Positions 1-9,994 of a stretch of DNA of 64,000 nt are shown in pieces. The stretch comes from Roseibium sp. (GTDB lineage: Bacteria > Pseudomonadota > Alphaproteobacteria > Rhizobiales > Stappiaceae): contig JAEPNV010000001.1 in NCBI GenBank assembly GCA_017643215.1, forward strand, positions 1 through 64,000, read 5' to 3'. The translations under genes were made by a program, and so were the position numbers. The notes under the pieces are model-generated. The model was not told the origin of the DNA, searched no databases, and worked only from the letters and a program-made list of their open reading frames with translations. The stretch's first letter is position 1, and every line of letters starts with the position of its first letter.

Positions 1-110
1 TCTAATCCTTCTAATCCCATCGGATCGAAAGGAATCATGATTGAATCCAAAGCGCCAGCGACTTTTTCAACGCCCTGTTAGGGATCAAATCTGGAGAGAT
101 ACTGTTTGTC

Positions 111-1676
111 GTGGGACCTAATGGTTCCGGTAAGTCGAGCCTTATGCACCATATTTATTCTCAGAGCCCACAGTCTTCGCGCAGAATTTCTGCTCACAGA
201 CAGATTTGGTTCGAGAGCAATTCTCTTGACCTTACTCCCAAAAGAAAAGAAGAGCTCGAGCAGCAGTATAAAGGTCAGGACAATAATATATCTTCACGTT
301 GGAAAGACTGGAATGCTGCTCAGCGTTCGCAGATAGCGATTTTCGATTTGGTTGATGCGGAGAGTATCTCAAATCAAAAAATTGCTGATGCAATGCGGGC
401 TGGTAACACAGATGAGGCACAAAAACTTGCGTGTTCGCAAAGCCCTTTAGAGCTACTGAATTCGATTTTTCGTGTCTCCAATCTGCCAATCAAGATATCT
501 ATTGGCAATGGTAGTTCTTTGGTTGCCACGATAGGTGATGGTACGCCATTTAGTATTGCTGAGCTGTCCGACGGAGAGCGTAACGCATTGCTCATCGTAG
601 CAACTGTTCTCACTGCGCCTATGCATCAGCTTATGATAATCGATGAGCCGGAGCGTCATCTTCACAGGTCTATCGTTTCGCCCTTAATAACGTCCTTGAT
701 GTCTCATAGACCAGACTGTGCTTTCGTCGTCTCGACGCACGATATTTCGCTTTTATTGGACCAGGAAAATACGTCAGCGTTATTGATCAGGACTTATCAG
801 CACGATCCTAAAGTTTGGGATGCTGATTTTGTTGCAAAGGTCGGTGACATCGATGGAACTTTGGCCCATTCTATCCTAGGCGCTAGAAGAAAAATCCTTT
901 TTGTTGAGGGCGTTGCCGGAAGCCTAGATAACCAGCTGTATCAAATCCTTTTTCCGGACGTCTCCGTGACGCCGTTGGGCAGCTGCGTTTCGGTGGAAAG
1001 GGCAGTGAGGGGTATCCGCGGTACGGAGGCTCTCCACTGGATAAGCGCCTATGGTTTGATTGATAGCGACCAGCGTTCAGAAGATAATATTTCAGCGCTC
1101 GCAGATTCTTGTGTTGTTGCATTGCCCTTCTATTCGGTTGAAGCGCTCTATTACCATCCAAAAGTCTTTGAGATGGAAGCGGCTAATATATCCAAGGTGG
1201 AAGAACTCGACGTACCTTCGGCTATTCAAACGGCGAGAGAAGAGGCATTGAAAGCGATAGAAGGAAACGTCGAGCAACTTGCTGCAAAAGTGGCTGAGCG
1301 AAAGGTGCGCGACAGTCTCATGTCAAATGCACCAAGTTGGAAAGAGATTGGTCCTGAAGTTGCTCCGATAAAAATCGATATTGTTGAAATCTTCGAGTTT
1401 GAGAAATCAAAGATTACCGAACTGCTTCGGTCCGATGACTTAAATGCGATACTCGCAAGTTATCCTCTTAGAAAAACCCCAGCTTTGTCTGCGATGGCGC
1501 GCGCGCTCAACCGAAAGAAACGGACTAGCTACGAAGGGGCGGTAAGAAAACTCCTCACAGACAATAAGGAAGCGCGGGAAATCTTGCTTGATGAGCTAAG
1601 GCCCTTGGCAAATCTAATTGGCGATGGAGAAGATCAGGATTCAGAACTGCCGACAGCAATTGATGCTGCCAGTTAG
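111..1676 (+). CDS. AAA/ABC-type ATPase with TOPRIM-like (DUF4435/OLD-like) nuclease domain
   Basis: The 521-residue product has an ABC-type ATPase head: Walker A GPNGSGKSS at residues 2-10, signature ELSDGERN at about 151, Walker B LMIIDEPE at about 174 and switch His in STHD at about 210. A TOPRIM-like region follows, with ILFVEG at about 262 and LIDSDQ at about 316, the acidic residues expected of OLD-family or DUF4435 nucleases. ATPase plus such a domain is known from antiphage proteins (OLD, PARIS AriA/AriB, sometimes fused), so a defence role is inferred, not shown. The open frame begins at a GTG right at the Walker A motif with no good RBS. A better start (ATG at 37 behind AAAGGA) is out of frame by one base. 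GC is clearly lower than in the rest of the window, and the gene lies beside a tRNA, which suggests transfer. Confidence 0.7.
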   Translation: MGPNGSGKSSLMHHIYSQSPQSSRRISAHRQIWFESNSLDLTPKRKEELEQQYKGQDNNISSRWKDWNAAQRSQIAIFDLVDAESISNQKIADAMRAGNTDEAQKLACSQSPLELLNSIFRVSNLPIKISIGNGSSLVATIGDGTPFSIAELSDGERNALLIVATVLTAPMHQLMIIDEPERHLHRSIVSPLITSLMSHRPDCAFVVSTHDISLLLDQENTSALLIRTYQHDPKVWDADFVAKVGDIDGTLAHSILGARRKILFVEGVAGSLDNQLYQILFPDVSVTPLGSCVSVERAVRGIRGTEALHWISAYGLIDSDQRSEDNISALADSCVVALPFYSVEALYYHPKVFEMEAANISKVEELDVPSAIQTAREEALKAIEGNVEQLAAKVAERKVRDSLMSNAPSWKEIGPEVAPIKIDIVEIFEFEKSKITELLRSDDLNAILASYPLRKTPALSAMARALNRKKRTSYEGAVRKLLTDNKEAREILLDELRPLANLIGDGEDQDSELPTAIDAAS

Positions 1677-1731
1677 AGCCCGGTTTCAGCTGATTCACGA
1701 GAATTTTGAGTGGGTGAGTTTTTTGATGACT

Positions 1732-1755
1732 AACAACACCTAGCGTGTTGTTTTT
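1732..1755 (+). terminator. Rho-independent terminator after the ATPase gene
   Basis: An 8-bp perfect stem AACAACAC / GTGTTGTT with a CTAGC loop is followed by a short T tract (TTT, or TTTTT including stem bases). It lies 56 bases after the ATPase stop codon, so it probably ends that transcript before the oppositely oriented tRNA-Ser gene. Confidence 0.6.
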
Positions 1756-1844
1756 ATGTTGCTTGCTGGAAGCGTGTTACCCGATGAAGTTGAAAAGTGT
1801 TGACAATAACGCTTTAAAAATAGCGCAATACAATCAGGAGGTTA

Positions 1845-1934
1845 TGGCGGAGAGAGGGGGATTCGAACCCCCGGAACGCTTGCGCGCTCAACGGTTTTCG
1901 AGACCGCCCCGTTCAACCACTCCGGCACCTCTCC
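1845..1934 (-). tRNA. tRNA-Ser (anticodon CGA)
   Basis: Read on the minus strand the 90-nt sequence folds as a class II tRNA. The acceptor stem GGAGAGG pairs with TCTCTCC (one G-U), the T loop carries GGTTCGAATCC, there is a long variable arm, and CCA is encoded. The anticodon loop CTCGAAA gives anticodon CGA, at 1898-1900 of the plus strand, which reads UCG serine codons. Its 3' end faces the AT-rich stretch at the left edge of the window, the usual geometry for an integrated element that uses a tRNA gene as attachment site. Confidence 0.95.
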
Positions 1935-2089
1935 GCGGCACTTGTCAGCATGGGGCTTGTCAAGTGGCGCGGACCATAGACAAGGCGTTTGCCGACCGCA
2001 AGAGGCTGTTTTGATCGGCGCGCGGGTTTCAATCGGCCCGTGCGGGCCGCCAATTCGAAGGGTCTTTAAGACCGGAGCCCAGGAAAAGA

Positions 2090-2117
2090 TTGACTTGGAG
2101 GCAGGCCTGCCTATAGT
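2090..2117 (+). promoter_or_regulatory. Sigma-70-type promoter of rplU-rpmA
   Basis: TTGACT (2090-2095) and TATAGT (2112-2117) are separated by 16 bp, close to the housekeeping promoter pattern. Transcription would start near 2124 and leave a GC-rich leader of about 200 nt before rplU. The whole gap 1935-2331 holds no gene that I can support. A leader of this length could carry an L21-type autoregulatory structure, but none was recognised. Confidence 0.6.
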
Positions 2118-2331
2118 GCGCACGCTTGGAGCGGTGGGATCTTTCAGATCGCCGCCGTTTTTCGTTGGGCTGGGCCCGCAGGATCAGAACCGTTCATAGC
2201 GTGTCACCTGCATCAAAGACCGCGCCATCCGGCTTTCCGGCCGGGGGCGGGCGCCTGTGTCCAACATGGATGACCGCCGGGCCAGACACCGGTGCGGCGA
2301 AGGCAAGAACGAAAAGAAGGACGTGCGAGAC

Positions 2332-2961
2332 ATGTTCGCAGTGATCAAGACCGGCGGAAAGCAATACAAGGTTGCCGCCGAAGATGTTTTGAGGGTCGAG
2401 AAGCTGGAGGCGGACGCCGGCAGCACCGTGACCTTTGACGAAGTGTTGATGGTAGGCAACGGCTCTGAAACCACGATCGGCGCGCCGACGGTGGAAGGGG
2501 CATCGGTTGTCGCCGAAGTCGTCGACCAGGGCCGGGGCCGTAAGGTCATCGTGTTCAAGAAGCGCCGCCGGCAGAATTCGCGGCGCCGCAACGGACACCG
2601 GCAGTCGTTCACCATGGTGAAGGTGACCGACATCCTGACCGGTGGCGCGAAATCCGCCAAGAAGGCCGCGCCGAAGAAGGCAGCGCCAAAGGTGGAAAAG
2701 ACGGAAGAGCCGGCTCCGGCTGGTGACGACGTCGCGCCGTTGTTCACCGCACCGGATGCGCCGGCGGATGATCTGAAGAAGATTTCCGGCGTGGGCCCGG
2801 TACTGGAAGGGAAGTTGAACGCGCTCGGCATCATGACCTATGCGCAGATCGTCAACTTCACTGCCGAAGACATCGCCCGTGTCGATGAGGTCCTGAACTT
2901 CAAGGGCCGGATCGAACGGGACAACTGGATCGAACAGGCCAAGGAACTGGCAGGCGAATAA
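2332..2961 (+). CDS. rplU: 50S ribosomal protein L21 with C-terminal helix-hairpin-helix extension
   Basis: The first 100 or so residues ([14 protein letters not shown] start, then [11 protein letters not shown] and RRRNGHRQ) are ribosomal protein bL21, which binds 23S rRNA in the large subunit. The protein is 209 residues, about twice the length of E. coli L21. After a Lys/Ala/Pro-rich linker (about 113-150) comes a helix-hairpin-helix-like domain with [17 protein letters not shown] near residue 155. Such L21 extensions are common in alphaproteobacteria; their function is not established here. The start at 2332 was chosen over an upstream in-frame ATG because it matches the L21 family start and follows AGAAGGA. 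rpmA follows after 48 bases, so the two are probably cotranscribed. Confidence 0.95.
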   Translation: MFAVIKTGGKQYKVAAEDVLRVEKLEADAGSTVTFDEVLMVGNGSETTIGAPTVEGASVVAEVVDQGRGRKVIVFKKRRRQNSRRRNGHRQSFTMVKVTDILTGGAKSAKKAAPKKAAPKVEKTEEPAPAGDDVAPLFTAPDAPADDLKKISGVGPVLEGKLNALGIMTYAQIVNFTAEDIARVDEVLNFKGRIERDNWIEQAKELAGE

Positions 2962-3009
2962 GCCGCCGACCGGCACTGAGCAAAAACGAACGAAACGAGG
3001 AGCATCCTC

Positions 3010-3279
3010 ATGGCACATAAAAAGGCAGGCGGTTCATCCCGCAACGGCCGCGATTCAGCCGGCCGCCGTCTTGGCATCAAGAAGTATGGCGGCGAAGCCG
3101 TGATCCCGGGCAACATCATCGCGCGTCAGCGCGGCACGAAGTGGCATCCGGGCGCGGGCGTTGGCATGGGCAAGGATCACACGATCTTTGCGACCGTGGA
3201 GGGCAAGGTGCACTTCCAGCCGAAATCCAACGGCCGAACCTTCATTAACGTACTCCCGGTAGCAGAAGCTGCGGAGTAA
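3010..3279 (+). CDS. rpmA: 50S ribosomal protein L27
   Basis: The 89-residue protein begins [16 protein letters not shown] and contains [15 protein letters not shown], both typical of bL27, whose N-terminus reaches the peptidyl transferase centre. The length fits the family. An AACGAGGAGC ribosome-binding site precedes the ATG. It is the second gene of rplU-rpmA and is followed by a strong terminator, so the pair forms its own transcription unit. Confidence 0.97.
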   Translation: MAHKKAGGSSRNGRDSAGRRLGIKKYGGEAVIPGNIIARQRGTKWHPGAGVGMGKDHTIFATVEGKVHFQPKSNGRTFINVLPVAEAAE

Positions 3280-3354
3280 CGCCGACGTGTCAATCAACAC
3301 CGCCGGCGTCCCATAAAGACCCCGGCGGACACGGCACGACCAGTCAGGTTCAAG

Positions 3355-3384
3355 GGGGAGATGGGACGCCATCTCCCCTTTTTT
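3355..3384 (+). terminator. Rho-independent terminator after rpmA
   Basis: A 10-bp perfect stem GGGGAGATGG / CCATCTCCCC with a GACG tetraloop is followed directly by six T. It separates rplU-rpmA from the acetyltransferase genes that start 22 bases downstream. Confidence 0.9.
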
Positions 3385-3405
3385 GCTGTCTGACTGGAGG
3401 AAAAC

Positions 3406-4011
3406 ATGGTTGTCGAAAGTGATGGTCTTTTAGACGAAAGCTGTCCCGTTGCGGCCCCGGTGCCGCAGGACGCGGTTCGCGTCAGGCTCGATATGCCGCG
3501 CGTGGACGATATTGCCGATCTTGTATCCCTGGCAAACAACCGGCAGGTGGCGGCCAACCTGGCAATCATGCCTTATCCGTTCACCCTTGCCCATGCGAAG
3601 GCGTGGATTTCGATGGCCGAAACACCGCGGCCGGAGACAGCATCCTTTGCGATTCGCCTGAAAACCACGGGCCGCTTGATTGGTGCGGCGCGATATGCGC
3701 GGTTTGAAGACGATGGACCTGTGCACGTCGGATACTGGGTGGGTGAGCCCTTCTGGGGCAATGGCTATGCCACAGAAGCGCTGCATGCCTTGGTTGATCA
3801 CGCATTCACATACACTGCCGTCGATGAGTTGACCGCGGCCTGCCGGGTGACCAATCCCGCATCCCGGCGCGTGTTGATCAAATCCGGATTCCAGTACCGC
3901 GACCAAAGCATGATTCATTCCGTTGGCGCAGGCGGCACCGTTCCGATCGAACGGTATGCAATCGACCGGACCGTTTGGGCGTCGCTCAAGGCATGGGGGA
4001 CCGGGTCATGA
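3406..4011 (+). CDS. GNAT-family N-acetyltransferase (RimJ/RimL-like), first of three
   Basis: The 201-residue protein has a GNAT fold of the RimJ/RimL type: strand-rich centre with VHVGYWVGEPFWGNGYATEA (acetyl-CoA pyrophosphate loop within this segment) and a late ASRRVLIKSGF motif. Such enzymes move an acetyl group from acetyl-CoA to an amine, often a protein N-terminus; the substrate cannot be read from sequence. The ATG follows CTGGAGGAAAAC, a good RBS, and sits just after the rpmA terminator. It overlaps the second acetyltransferase by 4 bases (ATGA), so the three are probably cotranslated. Confidence 0.85.
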   Translation: MVVESDGLLDESCPVAAPVPQDAVRVRLDMPRVDDIADLVSLANNRQVAANLAIMPYPFTLAHAKAWISMAETPRPETASFAIRLKTTGRLIGAARYARFEDDGPVHVGYWVGEPFWGNGYATEALHALVDHAFTYTAVDELTAACRVTNPASRRVLIKSGFQYRDQSMIHSVGAGGTVPIERYAIDRTVWASLKAWGTGS

Positions 4012-4574
4012 ACTTGCCAACCATTGCAACCCCGCGGCTGGTTCTGCGCGCCATCGCCATGAGCGACGCGCAAGCGATCGCCGCGCTCGGCGGCCGTGAC
4101 TTCGAGATTGCCCGCTGGCTCACCGGGTGTTCATGGCCTTACATCGATGGGGAAGCGGAAGCTTTTCTTCAAACGGTCGTGGATGCGGATCCGCTGCGAA
4201 CCGAGGCGGCCTTTGCGGTGACCTTGGATGGGGTGTTCATCGGCACGGTCGCGATTGAAGCGCCCGGCGAAATTGCCGAACAAGCGGAGTGTCCGTCCCT
4301 CGGCTATTGGCTCGGGCGGCCGTTCCATGGCTTTGGCTACGCCACGGAAGCGGCCCGGGCGGCCTTGGTGTGGGGATTCGAAAACCATGCCTGCCCGGCG
4401 ATTGTGGCGCGCGCTTTTGAAGACAATTGCCGCTCCCGCGCCGTCCTGCGCAAGCTCGGGTTCAAACCGGTCGGAAAGACGATCCGCTTTGCCAAAGCGC
4501 TGGACCGGAAGGTCGACAACATCATCGTGCGGCTCAACCGGGCGGACTTTGAGGACCGGAGGGCCGCGGCATGA
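4008..4574 (+). CDS. GNAT-family N-acetyltransferase, second of three
   Basis: The 188-residue product begins MNLPTIATPRLVLRA, a typical RimJ/RimL-like start, and carries LGYWLGRPFHGFGYATEAARA as the acetyl-CoA binding region and SRAVLRKLGF near the C-terminus. An earlier in-frame start exists at 3975, but the ATG at 4008 overlaps the previous stop as ATGA and matches the family start. It overlaps the third gene by 4 bases too. Divergence from its neighbours suggests an old duplication with different substrates. Confidence 0.85.
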   Translation: MNLPTIATPRLVLRAIAMSDAQAIAALGGRDFEIARWLTGCSWPYIDGEAEAFLQTVVDADPLRTEAAFAVTLDGVFIGTVAIEAPGEIAEQAECPSLGYWLGRPFHGFGYATEAARAALVWGFENHACPAIVARAFEDNCRSRAVLRKLGFKPVGKTIRFAKALDRKVDNIIVRLNRADFEDRRAAA

Positions 4575-5125
4575 GCGGGGCCGTGATCAAGACCGACCGC
4601 TTGGTGCTGCGGCCACCGGCGGTCTCCGATCTGGAGCGGTGCGCTGAGCTTCTCGGTGATCATGAGGTCGCCAAAATGCTGGCCCGCGTCCCACATCCCT
4701 ATGATTTGGCGAAGGGTCGGGAATTTCTGCGCCGATCTGCGGCCAATTGGGCGCACTGGCCGGCGGGTGACGATGTGGTGTTCTTCGTCACCCGAGACAA
4801 CGACCTGATTGGCGGTGTTTCTGTAAGGGCGTTGCAGGATACCCCGCTGATCGGGTATTGGCTGGGGCGATCCCACTGGGGCAATGGCCTTATGACCGAA
4901 GCAGTATTTGCGGTGGTTGATTGGCTGTTTCGGGTGATGAACCATCAGCTGATTGCAAGTGAAGCGATGACGGATAATCCGGCATCGCTCAAAGTGATGC
5001 AAAAGACCGGATTCCGAACAGTCGGGCGGACGGAAAGAGACAGCGCATCGCGTGGGTGCAAGGTGGCGGCCATCCGTACGGAACTGCGACGTGCTGACTT
5101 CTTAGATAGCTTTAAGACCGCATGA
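4571..5125 (+). CDS. GNAT-family N-acetyltransferase, third of three
   Basis: The 184-residue product starts MSGAVIKTDRLVLRPP and has IGYWLGRSHWGNGLMTEAV as the acetyl-CoA loop and NPASLKVMQKTGF near its end, standard RimJ/RimL-like features. ATGA overlap with the preceding gene indicates translational coupling. obgE follows 37 bases later without a visible terminator, so the acetyltransferases and obgE may share a transcript. The substrate is unknown. Confidence 0.85.
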   Translation: MSGAVIKTDRLVLRPPAVSDLERCAELLGDHEVAKMLARVPHPYDLAKGREFLRRSAANWAHWPAGDDVVFFVTRDNDLIGGVSVRALQDTPLIGYWLGRSHWGNGLMTEAVFAVVDWLFRVMNHQLIASEAMTDNPASLKVMQKTGFRTVGRTERDSASRGCKVAAIRTELRRADFLDSFKTA

Positions 5126-5138
5126 GACGGTAGCCTGA

Positions 5139-6208
<1,070 letters not shown>

Positions 6209-6209
<1 letters not shown>

Positions 6210-7348
6210 TGGCGTCCGCCCGGCGATTGGCCGATCACAAGCGCGTCGTCGTTAAGATCGGCTCGGCTCTCTTGGTCGACAACGGCCGTCTGAAGCGGGA
6301 CTGGCTGGAAGCGCTCATGTCCGATTTGGTCGCGCTCGCAGACACCGGAGCGGAGATGGTAATCGTTTCGTCCGGTTCGATCGCGCTGGGCCGGGGCATT
6401 CTTGGTCTTCCCAAGGGGCCGCTCAAACTGGAGGACAGCCAGGCGGCCGCGTCCGTGGGGCAGATTGCCCTGGCGCAGGCCTATACCGAAACCTTGGCCG
6501 CGCATGGAAAGAAGGCGGGCCAGATCCTTCTCACGCTGGGCGACACGGAGGAGCGGCGGCGCTATCTGAATGCCCGGGCGACGATCGGAACGCTGCTCAA
6601 GATGGGTGCGGTCCCCATTGTGAACGAAAACGACACCGTGGCGACTTCCGAAATCCGGTATGGCGACAACGACCGGCTTGCGGCACGGGTGGCAACCATG
6701 GTGAGCGCCGATTGCCTCGTGCTGCTCTCTGATATCGATGGACTATACACGGCGCCGCCTGCCGAGGATCCGGACGCGGTCTTTTTGCCTGAAGTGCCCA
6801 GGATTACGCCTGAGATCGAGGCGATGGCCGGAAGCGCGGGCTCCGAGCTGTCGCGCGGTGGGATGAAGACGAAGATCGAAGCGGCGAAAATCGCCACTGC
6901 CGCCGGCACGTCCATGGTCATTACCTCCGGCAAGCAATACAATCCGTTGAAAAATCTCGATGATGGCGCGCGGGCAACCTGGTTTTGCGCTTTGGCCACA
7001 CCTGCGAGCGCCCGAAAGGCCTGGATCGGGGGACATTTGGAGCCGCGCGGCGAAATCATGCTGGATGCCGGCGCCGTGAAAGCATTGTGCCTGGGCAAAA
7101 GCTTGTTGCCAGCCGGGGTAACCGGGGTGACCGGACGGTTTTCCCGCGGTGATGCGGTGACCGTGCGTGGCCCCGACGGAGTGGTCATCGGCCGTGGTCT
7201 TGTCGCTTACGACCACACGGAGGCAGTCTTGATCGCCGGCCGCAAGAGCCGCGAGATCGAAGCAATCGTTGGATATCCGGGGCGGGCGGAAATGATCCAC
7301 CGGGACGATCTTGCGCTGGAGGATGCGCTTTTGCGCACAAGTGGCTAA
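6209..7348 (+). CDS. proB: Glutamate 5-kinase
   Basis: The 379-residue protein catalyses ATP-dependent phosphorylation of glutamate, the first step of proline synthesis. The amino-acid-kinase domain shows [14 protein letters not shown] at the start, [28 protein letters not shown] and [10 protein letters not shown]. The last 100 or so residues (from about 280, [13 protein letters not shown]) form a PUA domain, as in the full-length enzyme. The start overlaps the obgE stop by one base. proA, the next enzyme of the pathway, follows after 50 bases. Confidence 0.96.
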
Positions 7349-7398
7349 GATCCTGACGTCGTCCCTTTTGCGGGGGCGCAACGAAAAAGGGCGAGCAA

Positions 7399-8679
7399 AT
7401 GCTGGACGCGGTCGAGACGGTACAGGTTGAGGAACTGATGGTGGAAATGGGCAACCGGGGACGGGCCGCCGCCCGGGTTCTCGCCACGGCTCCAACGGCG
7501 ATCAAAAATCTGGCCTTGACCGAAATGGCGACCGCGATCCGGGCCGCCATGAAGGATATCCTCGCCGCGAACGCAATGGATGTCGCCGCCATGAAGGCCG
7601 GCGGGCAAACGGCCGCGTTTTTGGATCGCGGAACCTTGACCGAGGAGCGTATCGAAGCGATTGCGGTGGCACTGGAGGATATCGCGGCGCTTGATGATCC
7701 GGTCGGCAGCGTCATGGCCGCCTGGGAGCGACCGAACGGATTGAAGATTGAACGGGTGCGCACCCCGCTCGGCGTGATCGGTGTGATTTTCGAAAGCCGG
7801 CCGAATGTCACGGCCGATGCCGGGGCTCTCTGCCTGAAGGCTGGAAACGCTGTAATACTGCGCGGCGGATCCGACACGATCAACTCGAATCGCGCCATTC
7901 ATGCGGCCATGCAAAAAGGCCTGACGGCTGCGGGCTTGCCGGTCGACGCCATCCAAATCGTGCCCGTCGCCGATCGTGCTGCCGTTGGCGAGATGCTCAA
8001 GGGCCTTCAAGGCAATCTGGATGTGATTGTTCCGCGTGGCGGCAAGAGCCTGGTCGGCCGGGTGCAATCTGAAGCCCGGGTGCCCGTGTTCGCCCATTTG
8101 GAGGGCCTCGTCCACATTTTCCTCCACAGATCGGCCGATCCGGCCAAAGTGGTTGACCTGGTTGTGAACTCAAAGCTCCGCCGCACTGGGATCTGCGGTG
8201 CGTTGGAAACCCTTCTGATCGACGAAGCGGTCGCCATAGATCACTTGCCGAAACTGGTGCGCGCCCTTCACGCAGGAGGCTGTGAAATCCGCGGCGACGA
8301 AAGGGTGTGCGCGATCTGTGACGGCATCGTGCCGGCCACCGAGGCCGATTGGTCGACGGAGTATCTCGACAAGATCTTGTCTGTGAAACTGGTGCGCGGG
8401 CTGGAGGACGCGATCGCCCATATTGCCCGGTATGGATCCAATCACACCGATTGTATCATTGCCGAAGACGAGGACGCGGTACGGACGTTCTTCCGTGAAG
8501 TTGACTCCGCCATCGTGTTGCACAATGCGTCCACGCAATTCGCCGATGGCGGCGAATTTGGAATGGGTGCTGAAATCGGGATTGCAACGGGACGTATGCA
8601 TGCCCGCGGCCCGGTTGGGGTCGAACAGCTCACCAGTTTCAATTATCGGGTCCACGGGACCGGCCAGACACGCCCATGA
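7399..8679 (+). CDS. proA: Gamma-glutamyl-phosphate reductase
   Basis: The 426-residue aldehyde-dehydrogenase-fold enzyme reduces glutamyl phosphate to glutamate semialdehyde with NADPH. Diagnostic segments are [44 protein letters not shown], the catalytic Cys in [13 protein letters not shown], and the C-terminal [20 protein letters not shown]. The ATG follows AAAGGGCGAGCAA. It lies behind proB and overlaps nadD by 4 bases, so proline synthesis and NAD synthesis genes share a transcript. Confidence 0.97.
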   Translation: MLDAVETVQVEELMVEMGNRGRAAARVLATAPTAIKNLALTEMATAIRAAMKDILAANAMDVAAMKAGGQTAAFLDRGTLTEERIEAIAVALEDIAALDDPVGSVMAAWERPNGLKIERVRTPLGVIGVIFESRPNVTADAGALCLKAGNAVILRGGSDTINSNRAIHAAMQKGLTAAGLPVDAIQIVPVADRAAVGEMLKGLQGNLDVIVPRGGKSLVGRVQSEARVPVFAHLEGLVHIFLHRSADPAKVVDLVVNSKLRRTGICGALETLLIDEAVAIDHLPKLVRALHAGGCEIRGDERVCAICDGIVPATEADWSTEYLDKILSVKLVRGLEDAIAHIARYGSNHTDCIIAEDEDAVRTFFREVDSAIVLHNASTQFADGGEFGMGAEIGIATGRMHARGPVGVEQLTSFNYRVHGTGQTRP

Positions 8680-9308
8680 AATTGGCCGCCGCGCCGGGCG
8701 ACATCGCGGCCGACTGGCTCAAAGTTCCGCATGCTGAGCCTGGAAACCGAATTGGCTTGTTCGGCGGATCGTTCAATCCGCCGCATTCCGGGCACCGGTT
8801 GGTGGCGACAACGGTTTTGAGCAGGCTGGCGCTGGACCAGATCTGGTGGCTGGTCACCCCGGGCAATCCGCTCAAGGCCCGGACCGAACTCGCCCCGCTG
8901 AATCAGCGCTTGCACCTGACACGCAATATCGCTGTTCACCCCAGAATGCGGGTCACAGCTTGTGAGTTGGCGTTTGGTTCGGCCTACACGGCAAGAACAG
9001 TGGAAATGTTGCGTATGCGCCGCCCGGGCCTGCGATTCGTTTGGGTGATGGGAGCCGATAACCTTTCCGGTTTCCACCACTGGAGGGACTGGCGATCAAT
9101 CGTTGAACAAATCCCGATTGCGATTGTTAACCGGCCAGGAGCGACGCTCTCCGCGCTTTCCGCGCCAATGGCGATTGCATATGGGAAACAGCGCATTAAT
9201 GAAGATGACGCGGCGCTTTTGCCGGATCTTTCACCTCCGGTCTGGACATTTTTGCATGCACCGCTCGACAGCGCGTCGTCTACCGATTTGCGCCGGTCAA
9301 GCCGTTGA
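8676..9308 (+). CDS. nadD: Nicotinate-nucleotide adenylyltransferase
   Basis: The 210-residue protein transfers AMP to nicotinate mononucleotide in NAD synthesis. The nucleotidyltransferase signature [14 protein letters not shown] is at residues 27-40, followed by [11 protein letters not shown] and [10 protein letters not shown]; the SSTDLRR element closes the protein as expected of NadD (SSTxIR). It overlaps proA by ATGA. The N-terminus is about 25 residues longer than in E. coli NadD, as is common in this class. Confidence 0.93.
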   Translation: MKLAAAPGDIAADWLKVPHAEPGNRIGLFGGSFNPPHSGHRLVATTVLSRLALDQIWWLVTPGNPLKARTELAPLNQRLHLTRNIAVHPRMRVTACELAFGSAYTARTVEMLRMRRPGLRFVWVMGADNLSGFHHWRDWRSIVEQIPIAIVNRPGATLSALSAPMAIAYGKQRINEDDAALLPDLSPPVWTFLHAPLDSASSTDLRRSSR

Positions 9309-9343
9309 TCGGGCGGAGGCCGAAGGGCCGACGGCGCTGTGTC

Positions 9344-9373
9344 TTGAAAATGCCAATGAACCCGCGATATTAT
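9344..9373 (+). promoter_or_regulatory. Candidate promoter upstream of rsfS
   Basis: TTGAAA (9344-9349) and TATTAT (9368-9373) are 18 bp apart in the gap between nadD and rsfS. The surrounding bases are AT-richer than the coding DNA. It would give rsfS-rlmH an own start of transcription, with a leader of about 125 nt. Confidence 0.4.
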
Positions 9374-9503
9374 ATCCATGGCTGCACGTCGCAGCCGAGG
9401 TACGGTCAACCTGTCTCGCGGTCATCCCGGAATGTGCATTTTCGTTCGTTGGGGAGCGTAAAGCAGCGGGACAGCAACCAGGCGAAAGGCAAAACATCTG
9501 ACC

Positions 9504-9914
9504 ATGACCTTTGAAAGCGAGGGGACCCCAGTGTCCGCTCCAATCCAGGCACCCGGAAGCGCGGTTCTTGCGGCTGACCTGCTCGATATAGTCCTGACCA
9601 GCCTTGATGATTCCAAAGCTGAGGACATCGTTACCCTTGACATTGCTGGCAAAAGTTCGCTCGCCGATCACATGGTGATTGTCTCCGGGCGATCTCACCG
9701 CCATGTCAGCGCCATTGCGGATCACCTGCTGCGTGACTTGAAGATCGCGGGCGCGGGCGCTGCAAAAGTTGAAGGGCAAAGCGCATGTGACTGGGTGCTC
9801 ATCGACACTGGGGATGTGATCGTGCACATCTTCCGCCCGGAAGTCCGCAGTTTCTATAATCTGGAGAAGATGTGGGCCCCTGACGCCGAGCCGGCACCGC
9901 AATTCATCGGCTAA
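9504..9914 (+). CDS. rsfS: Ribosomal silencing factor RsfS
   Basis: The 136-residue protein is of the RsfS/Iojap family, which binds uL14 on the large subunit and blocks subunit joining in slow growth. Family segments visible are LDDSKAEDIVTLDIAGKSS, ADHMVIVSGRSHRHV and CDWVLIDTGDVIVHIF, with FYNLEKMW near the end. The ATG at 9504 has a weak RBS. A GTG at 9531 preceded by GAGGGGACCCCA is an alternative start and would give a length closer to the family core. rlmH follows after 80 bases. Confidence 0.93.
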   Translation: MTFESEGTPVSAPIQAPGSAVLAADLLDIVLTSLDDSKAEDIVTLDIAGKSSLADHMVIVSGRSHRHVSAIADHLLRDLKIAGAGAAKVEGQSACDWVLIDTGDVIVHIFRPEVRSFYNLEKMWAPDAEPAPQFIG

Positions 9915-9994
9915 AGCGATCGCGCCGGCGGCACCTGTGTTGCGGCGACCAGCCTTGCGCGTTGACATTCGGTCGGCACGCCGAAAGAGCCTTC

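Noticed and set aside
883..1161. Minus-strand open frame inside the ATPase gene
   Set aside because: It is antisense to a gene with complete ATPase motifs and shows no family feature.
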